This document shows positions 17,332 to 25,139 of a stretch of 64,000 bases of DNA, piece by piece. How positions within the stretch are numbered: the first letter of the stretch is position 1; the number at the start of each line of letters is the position of its first letter. The stretch comes from Paracoccaceae bacterium (lineage in GTDB: Bacteria; Pseudomonadota; Alphaproteobacteria; Rhodobacterales; Rhodobacteraceae). The position numbers and the translations under genes are program-made. The DNA is taken from the NCBI GenBank assembly GCA_030750975.1, contig JASMHC010000022.1, positions 1 through 64,000 on the forward strand, written 5' to 3'. Under the pieces are notes generated by a model. That model was not told the DNA's origin, did no database searches, and saw only the letters and a program-made list of their open reading frames with translations.

Positions 17332-18570
17332 ATGTCTTTGACGGGCAACACGATGAACTACAGCTCGGATAACGATCCGGCGATACAGGAATTTAACACC
17401 AGCAAGCTGCTGAAGAACGCACGTAAGCAAGCGGAAGACCGTAATTACAAAGACTTCTTCATTTGCGATGTGGACAGCCACCACTATGAGACTGAGGCCT
17501 TGCCGGAAATCCTGCAATACATGGACGACCCGGTGATGCGCCATCTTGGCTTGTCAGCCGGTAACGTTGGCCGCGCCGGCCTTATTCCGCAGGCGATCGG
17601 TTCGCAGGACATGGCTGGGCGCGTGACGCGCTATGCGGGTCGGAACAAGGAAATTGTCCCCGAAGAACCACACCGCGACATCACTTTGGCACGGCGCTGG
17701 ATGGACGCGATGGGTACGGATATGGCGTGCCTTTTCCCAACCCCAATGCTGTTGTTGGCAACGCACCCCCAAGTCGAGGTCGAGGTGGCAATGGCCCGCG
17801 CCTATAACCGTTGGCTGAGCGAGCGCATTCTTGAAGAAGACAATCGCCTCGTATCCATGGTCTATCTGCCCATGAACGAGCCGCACGAAGCCGAGAAGAT
17901 GATTGACGAGTTCGCCGAAAAGAAAGGCGTCGTTGGGTTCCTTTCGACTGGGTATCTCAAGCGGCCAGTGCATGACAGCGCAAACATGCGTATTTATGCC
18001 AAACTGGAAGAGCATGGAATGCCTCTTGGCTTCCACGCGGCTTATCACTGGGCCGACACCTCGTTGGCACAGCTGAACAAGTTTATCTCAGTTCACGCGC
18101 TTGGTTTCAGCTTCTGTAACATCATCCACATGACCAACTGGGTTATGAACGGCATGCCCGAGCGTTTTCCAAAGCTGAAAACCATGTGGATCGAAAGTGG
18201 TCTGGCTTGGGTTCCTTTCCTGATGCAACGGCTGGACAACGAGTACATGATGCGTACGTCCGATGCTCCGCTCTTGAAGAAAAAACCCAGCGATTACATG
18301 CGTGAGATGTACTACTCTACGCAGCCGATGGAGCTGGTGGACAACCGCGAAGCCTTGGAAGTCACCTTCAAGATGATAAACGCAGAATCGCAGTTGCTCT
18401 ATTCGTCCGACTATCCGCATTGGGATATGGATCTTCCGAGCACGATCTATGACCTTCCGTTCTTGGACGAGAAGGCCAAGCGGAGCATTCTAGGTGGAAA
18501 CGCGCAGAAACTGTTCAATCTTGACCCAGTTATGTCCGAGTGGAAACTGGAGGCAAACGCCAAAGGTTGA
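17332..18570 (+). CDS. Amidohydrolase-2 (ACMSD-like) family protein
   Basis: A 412-residue TIM-barrel metalloenzyme. The metal-binding opening DVDSHHYE is near residue 45, followed by GFHAAYHW and later IWIESGLAWVPFLMQRLDNEY and LLYSSDYPHWD, whose His and Asp are conserved in the family. Members include non-oxidative decarboxylases (ACMSD, gamma-resorcylate decarboxylase) and hydrolases of aromatic compounds. It is about 80 residues longer than typical ACMSD. AGGGGAGAG precedes the ATG. Together with the Rieske protein and the 99-residue protein it forms a three-gene operon; the substrate is unknown but probably aromatic. Confidence 0.82.
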   Translation: MSLTGNTMNYSSDNDPAIQEFNTSKLLKNARKQAEDRNYKDFFICDVDSHHYETEALPEILQYMDDPVMRHLGLSAGNVGRAGLIPQAIGSQDMAGRVTRYAGRNKEIVPEEPHRDITLARRWMDAMGTDMACLFPTPMLLLATHPQVEVEVAMARAYNRWLSERILEEDNRLVSMVYLPMNEPHEAEKMIDEFAEKKGVVGFLSTGYLKRPVHDSANMRIYAKLEEHGMPLGFHAAYHWADTSLAQLNKFISVHALGFSFCNIIHMTNWVMNGMPERFPKLKTMWIESGLAWVPFLMQRLDNEYMMRTSDAPLLKKKPSDYMREMYYSTQPMELVDNREALEVTFKMINAESQLLYSSDYPHWDMDLPSTIYDLPFLDEKAKRSILGGNAQKLFNLDPVMSEWKLEANAKG

Positions 18571-18621
18571 CGCCGTTCTCGTCGTCCGTCTTCAACAGGA
18601 CACGCATATACGGATCACTGC

Positions 18622-18655
18622 GAGGCTGCCCGGAGAACATCCGGGTGGCCTCTTT
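18622..18655 (+). terminator. Hairpin terminator after the amidohydrolase operon
   Basis: A 13-nt arm beginning GAGGC (18622-18634) pairs with one ending GCCTC (18640-18652) around a GAACA loop. Eleven positions pair perfectly and TTT follows. Confidence 0.7.
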
Positions 18656-18697
18656 CATGCTTGAACGGCACGCAGTATGTCTGGCGGTTATCGCGAC

Positions 18698-18739
18698 CTA
18701 GCTATCTCTTGAAGCGCGGCAAAAAACATAGACATCTAA
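18698..18739 (+). promoter_or_regulatory. TTAG-N4-CTAA-type operator upstream of the usp gene
   Basis: ATAGACATCTAA (18728-18739) fits the island motif, and a weaker copy, CTAGCTATCTCT (18698-18709), lies upstream. TTGAAG (18709-18714) between them may be a -35 box, but no convincing -10 box was found. Confidence 0.45.
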
Positions 18740-18785
18740 GTAGTCAAATGATAGCATGTCTTAGCGTTCGATCAGTGAGGCGAAG

Positions 18786-19610
18786 ATGAGCATCAAGAAT
18801 ATCCTTATTACGCATTCCGGGAGTGCTGGATTCCCGAGTGGCGTAGGTCATGCGACAAAAATTGCGGCCAAGCACGATGCATGGCTGACGGCGGTTTATG
18901 GCAGCACTTCTTCCTACTTCGAACATGTTCTCGGCCTGACCGAGGAACTTCTCGACAAGCTCGGAAATGTGCGAAATGAGAAAATCGAAGCTGCTCGAGC
19001 CTTTTTTGAGGAGCAAGCTTCTTCGGCAGGAGTGGCCGAACGGTCGCGTTTTGTTATGCCAAGCGAGATCGGAAAGTTAAGTTTGCCCGAAATCGCACGT
19101 AATTTTGATTTTGTGGTGACAGGCTACCAATCGAACCTTCCTACCGATGAATTTCGCGCTGTGAACCCAGATCTTATGGCACTACAAAGCGGCCGCCCAG
19201 TCCTTGTTGTACCCAATGGATACTCTACTGACAAACTCGGTTCACATGCTCTCGTCGCCTGGGACGGAAAGCGCTCGGCAGCCCGAGCGCTCAACGACGC
19301 AATGACGATCTTGGAGGAGAGACCGCGCAAGGTCACGATCTTGAGCGTTGGCGCGAGCCTGCCGAAAATGCCCGAAGGAACAGACATTGTCACCCACCTC
19401 CAACGCCATGGTGTTGACGTGGAACAGGTCGAGCGCCCCAAAGGCAAGAACGGCATAGCCGACGTTATTCAACGGACCGCTGCCGAGTTGGGGGCAAAGT
19501 TGATCGTGATGGGGGCTTACGAACACAGCAAATTCTCACAAGACCTGTTCGGTGGCGTTACCCACGAAGTCATCAGGAACAGCCAAGTGCCGGTGTTCAT
19601 GTCCCACTGA
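18786..19610 (+). CDS. Universal stress protein, tandem UspA domains
   Basis: A 274-residue cytosolic protein with two Usp folds. The N-terminal domain starts IKNILITHSG. The C-terminal domain ends with the nucleotide-binding VMGAYEHSKFSQDLFGG stretch, spaced as G-x2-G-x9-G-S/T-like, then VPVFMSH. GAGG precedes the ATG. A TTAG-type operator upstream places it in the same putative regulon as the catabolic genes, perhaps as a stress-response component during growth on toxic aromatics. Confidence 0.88.
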   Translation: MSIKNILITHSGSAGFPSGVGHATKIAAKHDAWLTAVYGSTSSYFEHVLGLTEELLDKLGNVRNEKIEAARAFFEEQASSAGVAERSRFVMPSEIGKLSLPEIARNFDFVVTGYQSNLPTDEFRAVNPDLMALQSGRPVLVVPNGYSTDKLGSHALVAWDGKRSAARALNDAMTILEERPRKVTILSVGASLPKMPEGTDIVTHLQRHGVDVEQVERPKGKNGIADVIQRTAAELGAKLIVMGAYEHSKFSQDLFGGVTHEVIRNSQVPVFMSH

Positions 19611-19689
19611 CCGCATCGTCGCGCCTTTCGGAGGGCGTCCTTTGCGTGGCTAGCAGTGTCGTCCCCCGCGCGGAGCCTTCTGTCCATGA

Positions 19690-20679
19690 TCATGCAGGCT
19701 CGGCGAAGGATTGACGGATTCGGTCCATGAGCTGAATTTGCGGCGCGGAGAACACCGTCTTCTTGTCGTAGACCAGGAACAGCGGCATCGCAATTTCCAG
19801 CTCTGGTGTATGCACAAGGCGAAGCCCTGACACCTCTGGGTCCCTCGGCAATGCGCTCTTGAAGACGAAACCGGCCCCGACATCGGCGCGGATCGCATTT
19901 AAGATCGGCTCGGGATGCCCGAAGGCCAGTACGCTGTTGGTTCTCACGACCCCAGCGGCGCGCAGCACCTCATCGATGAGTTCTCGAGCCATTTGCCCCT
20001 TCGGCGGGGTGATCAGCGGCAATGTCCCTAGCTCATCGATGTAAGCGACATCGCCGACCAGTCGGCTCTCTATCGCGGCCACCAGATAAAGCGGCTCGCG
20101 CCAGAGCAATTCGATTTCCAACCGTGAGGTGTCGCGATTGTGATCAACCAAAGTGATACCGAAGTCGCAATCCCCAAGCAGAACTGATTCCGTGGCCAGG
20201 TAGGGGCTGGCCATCGACACCGAAATCCTGGCCGATGGGAATTCCTTTTTGAACGCAATTATAGTTTCAGACAACTTGTAGGTGCCGGCCACCATCGACG
20301 AGGCGATCCGCGTTCGGCCAATCAGACCTTTCTTGATGTCTGCGAGGTCAAGAAACATATCTGAGCTGCGCTGAATAGTTTCCTTCGCCCAGGCAAGAGT
20401 GCGACGCCCGGCATGTGTCAGTTCGATGTTGCGCCCGGCCTTGCGCACCAACTTGACACCAAGGCTCTTCTCAAGACTGCGCAGGTGGGCGGTTACTGCG
20501 GGTTGCGCAATATTCAAATACTCCGCCGCGCGGGTTACACTGTTGAATTTGGCGATCGTGCAAAAGACGTGCAGCTTGTGCAGCGTGAGATTGCGCGACC
20601 GAAGCAAGTCTTTCGACGGCGTGTCGTTCGGTTCTTCTGGCCGATCTTTGCGCAATTCCTGTTCTCCCGTGTCAGGCAT
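19690..20679 (-). CDS. LysR-family transcriptional regulator
   Basis: A LysR regulator of about 330 residues. The N-terminal helix-turn-helix (NLTLHKLHVFCTIAKFNSVTRAAEYLNIAQPAVTAHLRSLEKSLG) is followed by the periplasmic-binding-protein-like effector domain. The ATG at 20679 is the first conventional start; the frame stays open to a GTG at 20715 and neither has a strong Shine-Dalgarno site. It is divergent from the 3-hydroxyacyl-CoA dehydrogenase gene fragment. An ATC-N9-GAT box lies between them, the usual arrangement for a LysR activator and its target. Confidence 0.88.
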   Translation of the reverse strand: MPDTGEQELRKDRPEEPNDTPSKDLLRSRNLTLHKLHVFCTIAKFNSVTRAAEYLNIAQPAVTAHLRSLEKSLGVKLVRKAGRNIELTHAGRRTLAWAKETIQRSSDMFLDLADIKKGLIGRTRIASSMVAGTYKLSETIIAFKKEFPSARISVSMASPYLATESVLLGDCDFGITLVDHNRDTSRLEIELLWREPLYLVAAIESRLVGDVAYIDELGTLPLITPPKGQMARELIDEVLRAAGVVRTNSVLAFGHPEPILNAIRADVGAGFVFKSALPRDPEVSGLRLVHTPELEIAMPLFLVYDKKTVFSAPQIQLMDRIRQSFAEPA

Positions 20680-20738
20680 CCGGTTTGATGGCTCGGAAGC
20701 ATACCAAAACCACAATAAATCAGTCGGGCAAGTTCAGG

Positions 20739-20755
20739 AATCAACTCTATTGATT
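20739..20755. promoter_or_regulatory. LysR-type box (ATC-N9-GAT)
   Basis: AATCAA-CTCTA-TTGATT is a perfect inverted repeat containing ATC-N9-GAT and T-N11-A, the consensus for LysR-type binding. It lies between lysR and the divergent dehydrogenase gene. Confidence 0.6.
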
Positions 20756-20956
20756 GAGTGCCCGGCATTAAATCATAACCATAGCCATATATATTGTCGA
20801 CGTTTGCGTATTGGACCCGAGACCGCTCGGCATCGCACAATCGGAACATTCCTGATCCTTGCGCGGCTATCGCAGCGGCTCGAGTGATACAGTCGGCTAG
20901 AAGCCTGTCGTCCAGAAGAGTCGAAGGTTCATACCATTTGAAGGGAGGAGGAAAGT

Positions 20957-21619
20957 TTGAAGGAATTTGCGTTCGGTACGGAGCCGCCCGGGTCCGGTAG
21001 GATTTGCGTCGTCGGGGCCGGATTCATGGGATGTGTCATCGCGACACTCTATGCGCATCACGGCTATGATGCGGTGATCTGCGACAGCAATCAGACCATG
21101 CTTGACACTTACGTAGAGCGGGCCCGCCCGATCGCGGCAGGACTGGTCGAGGATTCGGATGCATCGGAGGCCATGCTAGCCGGAGTGACACTTGAGCCGG
21201 ATCTTGCGAGCGCGATCGAAGGGGTCTTCCTCGTGCATGAAGCAGTGCAGGAATCCCTGGAAGTCAAACAGGCCCTGTTCGCGGAACTCGAAAGGATCTG
21301 TCCGGAAAACGTGGTGCTGGCGACCAATACCTCGTCCTTCCTAATCTCCGACATCGCCGCTCAAATGACACGCAAAGAGCGGATGATGGGCATTCACTAT
21401 GTTACTCCGGGTCATATCGTTCCCGTAATCGAGTTGATCCATGCGGCCGATACGCCAGCGGAGTTGGTGGCATGGAGCCGCATGCTGGTGCAGAACATCG
21501 AACATGTCGGTGTCGCGATCCTCGAACGTCCAGGCTTTCTTGTGAACCGGATCCAGTTCGCCATGCTGACCGAGATCTATCGTCTGATGGACGAAGGCCT
21601 GGTGTCGCGTAGCCCTTAA
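20957..21619 (+). pseudogene. 3-hydroxyacyl-CoA dehydrogenase, NAD-binding part, truncated by transposon
   Basis: The product keeps the Rossmann motif (ICVVGAGFMGCVIATLYAHHG), the VHEAVQESLEVK segment, ATNTSSFLISDIA and GIHYVTPGHIVPVIELI of the NAD-binding domain of 3-hydroxyacyl-CoA dehydrogenases. The coding sequence meets the transposon end at 21603. The last residues and the TAA stop come from the terminal repeat, leaving about 215 native residues where the family has about 280-320. The C-terminal substrate/dimerisation domain is gone, so the protein is probably inactive. The start has GGGAGGAGG upstream. Confidence 0.85.
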
Positions 21620-21717
21620 TTGTGAGATGAGAAATCCAACGAAATCAACGGCCTTGCTTTGCCCTTAAATATGATATTTTGCCTTTAAATCCGATATTTT
21701 TGCCCTTAAACCTGAGA
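21603..21717 (+). repeat. Left end of transposon: terminal repeat and three internal binding-site repeats
   Basis: Four copies related to TTTGCCCTTAAATNTGAGA are present. The terminal one is at 21609-21627; internal ones are at 21658-21676, 21678-21696 and 21699-21717. The last three are spaced by 20 and 21 bp, about two helical turns, as expected for transposase-binding sites. Confidence 0.8.
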
Positions 21718-21748
21718 CAGGGTTCGCAGCTTCGTGTGGCAAATATTG

Positions 21749-23383
21749 ATGGATGATGATCGCGAAGACTTCGTTGCCGCTGGTGCTGAGGAGGCGCGCA
21801 GGGCGGCCGTTCTGCGTCCGCTTGTTCAGGCATATCTCAAAGGAACTGGCAGTCTGGAAAGTGGCATCAATGACGCCGTTTGGGAGCTTGGTGTCAGCAG
21901 GGCGACTGTCTGGCGCTGGATAAAGCGTCTGGCCGAAGAGGGTGGGCGCACCAGCGCGCTGGCTTCTCGGAAACGGGGCCGCCCGACTGGTACAACCTTG
22001 ATATCCGGCAAGGTGGAAGCGGTGATCGAAGAACATCTTCGCCGTTATTTCTTACGGCGGGAACGCCCAAGCCTGTCGCGCATCGTGACAGAAATCCGAA
22101 GCGCGTGCTGGCAGCAGGGCTTGCAACCGCCGACACGTCGGACGGTTCAGCGCAGGCTGGATGCAATGGATGCCCGTGAAATTGCCAAGGCACGCGAAGG
22201 CGCAAAGGCGGCCCGCCAGAAATTTGCGCCGGTCGTAGGCGACAACAAGGCAAACCGGCCACTGGAGGTCGTGCAAATCGACCATACGCCTGCGGACATC
22301 ATTCTCGTCGACAGTTTTGAACGCAAACCAATTGGGCGGCCTTGGGTCACGCTGGCGATCGACGTCGCAACGCGGATGGTGACCGGATATTACACCTCTC
22401 TCGAGGCACCTTCGCGTCTGTCGGTGGCGCTTTGCCTGACACAGGCTGTGGCCCCCAAGGCGGAACTTCTGGCGGAATTGGTGCGCAATGTTCCTTGGCC
22501 CGCGCAGGGTAAACCGCATAGCATCCACGTCGATAACGGGCGCGATTTCCGGTCGCATGCCTTTCGGTCGGCATGTGCAGAATGGGGGATCGATCTGGTC
22601 TATCGGCCGCCAGGCAGTCCTCATTTCGGAGGGCACATCGAACGATTGATCGGCACGATGATGGGGGCCGTGCACCTGTTGCCTGGAACAACGCAATCCT
22701 CGGTCGTGGCCAAGGGCGACTATGACGCCGAGGGCATGGCCACGATGACCTTAAGCGACTTCGATCGCTGGTTTGCTCTGGAAATCTGCCGCTACAACAA
22801 CAGCATTCATTCAAGTCTTGGCTGCACGCCCGTTGCCAAATGGGAGGCGCTCTCAGAGCAAATGATGGGCGATATCCCCTTCGAGATTGAAGCCTTTCGG
22901 GTGAGCTTTCTGCCAAGTGAACTGCGCAAGGTCAGGCGTGACGGCATCCATCTGTTCCAGATACGGTACTGGTCCGATGCGCTTGCAGGCCACATCGGGC
23001 GCGGGGATGGAAAGGTGGTCGTCCGCTACGACCCTCGCGACCTCTCGGTGATCTGGGTCGAACTGGATAATGACCGATACGTCGAAGCTCGGTACCGAAA
23101 CCTGGAAATTCCGCCTGTGTCGCTCTGGGAATATCGCGAAGCCATGAGGAATGCCCGTGCCCTTGGCAAGTCCGGGTCCAATGAGCTGGTCCTGGCTGAG
23201 CTGATCCGACAGCAACGCCAAATCGAGTCTGAAAGCCGGAGCCTGACGAGGGCCGAACGCCGATCCCGTGAAAGAAAAGGGACATTGGAGGGCGCCAACT
23301 CGGCCGTCTCAACAACCGAAGGGCTGCGCGCGATCGATACGGGTGATACATCGCGCCCATTGTTCAAGGTGGAGAGATGGTGA
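21749..23383 (+). CDS. tniA: Transposase TniA (DDE, Tn7 TnsB-like)
   Basis: A 544-residue transposase. An N-terminal helix-turn-helix (WELGVSRATVWRWIKRL) precedes an rve catalytic core with D178 (QIDHTP), D262 (HVDNGRDF) and E298 (GHIERL). The last two are 35 residues apart, the D,D(35)E spacing. A C-terminal Mu-type barrel follows. The ATG at 21749 is preferred over an in-frame GTG at 21734, but neither has a clear Shine-Dalgarno site. It cleaves and joins the ends and needs TniB, with TniQ for target choice. Confidence 0.9.
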   Translation: MDDDREDFVAAGAEEARRAAVLRPLVQAYLKGTGSLESGINDAVWELGVSRATVWRWIKRLAEEGGRTSALASRKRGRPTGTTLISGKVEAVIEEHLRRYFLRRERPSLSRIVTEIRSACWQQGLQPPTRRTVQRRLDAMDAREIAKAREGAKAARQKFAPVVGDNKANRPLEVVQIDHTPADIILVDSFERKPIGRPWVTLAIDVATRMVTGYYTSLEAPSRLSVALCLTQAVAPKAELLAELVRNVPWPAQGKPHSIHVDNGRDFRSHAFRSACAEWGIDLVYRPPGSPHFGGHIERLIGTMMGAVHLLPGTTQSSVVAKGDYDAEGMATMTLSDFDRWFALEICRYNNSIHSSLGCTPVAKWEALSEQMMGDIPFEIEAFRVSFLPSELRKVRRDGIHLFQIRYWSDALAGHIGRGDGKVVVRYDPRDLSVIWVELDNDRYVEARYRNLEIPPVSLWEYREAMRNARALGKSGSNELVLAELIRQQRQIESESRSLTRAERRSRERKGTLEGANSAVSTTEGLRAIDTGDTSRPLFKVERW

Positions 23384-23384
23384 A

Positions 23385-24266
23385 TTGAGGGCAGGAAAAA
23401 CAGAGGAAGACGGTCGGATCACCCTCATTCAATCGGATATCTGGATTGGCTTTCCGCGGGCCGAACAAGTTCTGGACCGTTTGCAGTGTATGATCGAAGC
23501 GCCAAGGCAAACCCGTATGCCTGGCCTTCTTGTGCATGGCGCGTCCGGGATCGGAAAGACGATGATCGCCCGCAATCTTTCGCGCAGATATGCACCGGAA
23601 TATGACCCAGCATCGGGAATTACGCGAACGCCGCTGTTACTGTTACAAGCACCACCAGCTCCCGACGAACGACGGTTCTATCTGCACATCCTGGCGACCG
23701 TCGGGGCACCGGCCACGGCACTGAGCGCGCGCGCTCAAAATGTGGCCTCCCTCGAAGTCCGTGTCGTCGCGCTCTTGCGCGACCTTGGCCTGCGGATGAT
23801 CATGATCGACGAAGTCCACAACCTCTTGGCCGGGACCCACCGCGAACAGCGCCGCTTTCTCAATGTTCTGCGGTATCTCAGCAATGAACTCGAAGTGTCG
23901 CTGGTCTGCCTGGGGGTCAGCGAGGCCGTCGATGCCATCCGTGGTGATATCCAGCTTGCCAGGCGGCTGGACGAACATCACCTTCCAAACTGGCGCGACG
24001 ACGCCGAGTTCTCGGACATGATCCAGACACTCATCGCGGCAATGCCCCTCGAGAAGAAATCCAATCTGAAGGTCAAGTCACTAAAGCAGATACTTGCGCT
24101 GACCGGCGGGGTGACCTCGCGCATCTTCGCCCTGATCAAGGATCTTTCCATCGACGCCATTGTCACAGGTGATGAATGCATCACCGATGACGCAATCGCA
24201 AAATGGACGCCGGTTTGGTCGCGCCATGCGAACCCCCATCGGCGGCTCGAGAAGTCCGGGGTGTGA
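23385..24266 (+). CDS. tniB: AAA+ ATPase TniB (TnsC-like)
   Basis: A 293-residue ATPase that activates the transposase and marks target DNA. Walker A is GASGIGKT (about residues 52-59) and Walker B is MIMIDEVHN (near residue 140). The TTG at 23385 is chosen because GGAGAG lies 7 nt upstream and only 1 nt separates it from the tniA stop. The 3' end overlaps tniQ (GTGA). Confidence 0.88.
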   Translation: MRAGKTEEDGRITLIQSDIWIGFPRAEQVLDRLQCMIEAPRQTRMPGLLVHGASGIGKTMIARNLSRRYAPEYDPASGITRTPLLLLQAPPAPDERRFYLHILATVGAPATALSARAQNVASLEVRVVALLRDLGLRMIMIDEVHNLLAGTHREQRRFLNVLRYLSNELEVSLVCLGVSEAVDAIRGDIQLARRLDEHHLPNWRDDAEFSDMIQTLIAAMPLEKKSNLKVKSLKQILALTGGVTSRIFALIKDLSIDAIVTGDECITDDAIAKWTPVWSRHANPHRRLEKSGV

Positions 24267-25054
24267 AGCCGCACCCGCTGCCCAAGACTGTCGCGCCGCT
24301 GCCCGACGAGTTGTTGTCAGGTTGGTTGTCTAGGCTGGCGGCGGCCAACTACTGTGATGATGCGGAACTACTGGCTCATCTCAGAATCGATACCGCGCAT
24401 GGCACCGCCTTGAACTTCAACGTCGACGCGGCTGCGGCGGCGAAGATTGCCAACGCCGCACGGATTGACCCAGATGTTGTGCGATCTTTGACCTTCCCAG
24501 CAATGACGACACGAGAAGCCTCGCTGACGGCCCAGATACCATTCCAGCATTGCCTGCAATGTTCCAGAGAGGGCCTTTCGCTCAAGCATTGGAGGCGAGC
24601 CTGGGCATTCGACTGCCAGGTTTGTGGGACGAGACTTGTGCCGACGCTCGGCAAGGCCAGTGGCGAACAGATGCCCGAAAAGCTGATAAATCGTGCGCGC
24701 AACGGCGCCGCGCGGCTTGAATACGCCGCGCGATTACGCAGCTCCAAGCAATTTCGGCGCGCAATGCGCGCGGTCACCTTTGCCATATCATTAAAGGCCT
24801 TCCGCGGAGATCCGTTATACGCTCTTCAGGGCCACAGGCTGGAAGTAAGGCTGTTTTGCCTTGCTGCAATTGATGCAGCCCAATCCCGTCCACTGGTCAA
24901 AGCGGCCATCTCAAGCTCCGGCATCGACGACTATGCAAGGGTTGCTCTATTGCGCGCCTTCGATAAGGAGCCACGTCTGCTTGCCGCGGTCGATTACATC
25001 GCCCGGCAGCGCGCGAAAAGCATAGGCGCGATGGCAGTGGAATCTCATAATTAA
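24263..25054 (+). CDS. tniQ: TniQ-family target-selection protein
   Basis: A 263-residue TniQ protein. The opening PLPDELLSGWLSRLAAANY is the family hallmark. Two zinc-ligand pairs, HCLQC near residue 101 and CQVC near residue 122, form the TniQ zinc-binding motif. The start is taken as GTG at 24263, overlapping the tniB stop. It is short compared with many TniQ/TnsD proteins, whose C-terminal DNA-binding extension gives site preference; this one may target loosely. Confidence 0.85.
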   Translation: MKPHPLPKTVAPLPDELLSGWLSRLAAANYCDDAELLAHLRIDTAHGTALNFNVDAAAAAKIANAARIDPDVVRSLTFPAMTTREASLTAQIPFQHCLQCSREGLSLKHWRRAWAFDCQVCGTRLVPTLGKASGEQMPEKLINRARNGAARLEYAARLRSSKQFRRAMRAVTFAISLKAFRGDPLYALQGHRLEVRLFCLAAIDAAQSRPLVKAAISSSGIDDYARVALLRAFDKEPRLLAAVDYIARQRAKSIGAMAVESHN

Positions 25055-25108
25055 GGGCAAAAAATATCCCCGAACGCGTCGTGTCTCAGATTTAAGGGCA
25101 ACGCGACA
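25043..25108 (-). repeat. Right end of transposon: terminal repeat and one internal repeat
   Basis: In reverse orientation, the TTTGCCCTTAAATNTGAGA-type repeat occurs at 25043-25061 (overlapping the 3' end of tniQ) and at 25084-25102 within the terminal inverted repeat (25084-25108). Confidence 0.8.
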
Positions 25109-25139
25109 GCCGGGACCACTCGAAGAAGAACCAGATGAT

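Larger units (their letters stand above)
21603..25108 (+). mobile_element. Tn5053/Tn7-like transposon with tniA-tniB-tniQ
   Basis: The 3506-bp element begins TGTCGCG and ends CGCGACA, the TGT/ACA ends typical of Tn7-like and Tn5053-like transposons. The 25-bp terminal inverted repeats match at 22 positions. Inside are a DDE transposase, an AAA+ ATPase and a TniQ target-selection protein, and no cargo genes. The 5 bp outside the two ends (CCTGG and GCCGG) do not match, and the flanking genes are unrelated. The element is therefore either a rearranged insertion or a junction formed after transposition. Confidence 0.88.

Noticed and set aside
21598-25113. Possible 5-bp target duplication flanking the transposon
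   Set aside because: The flanks CCTGG and GCCGG share only some bases, so no duplication is claimed.
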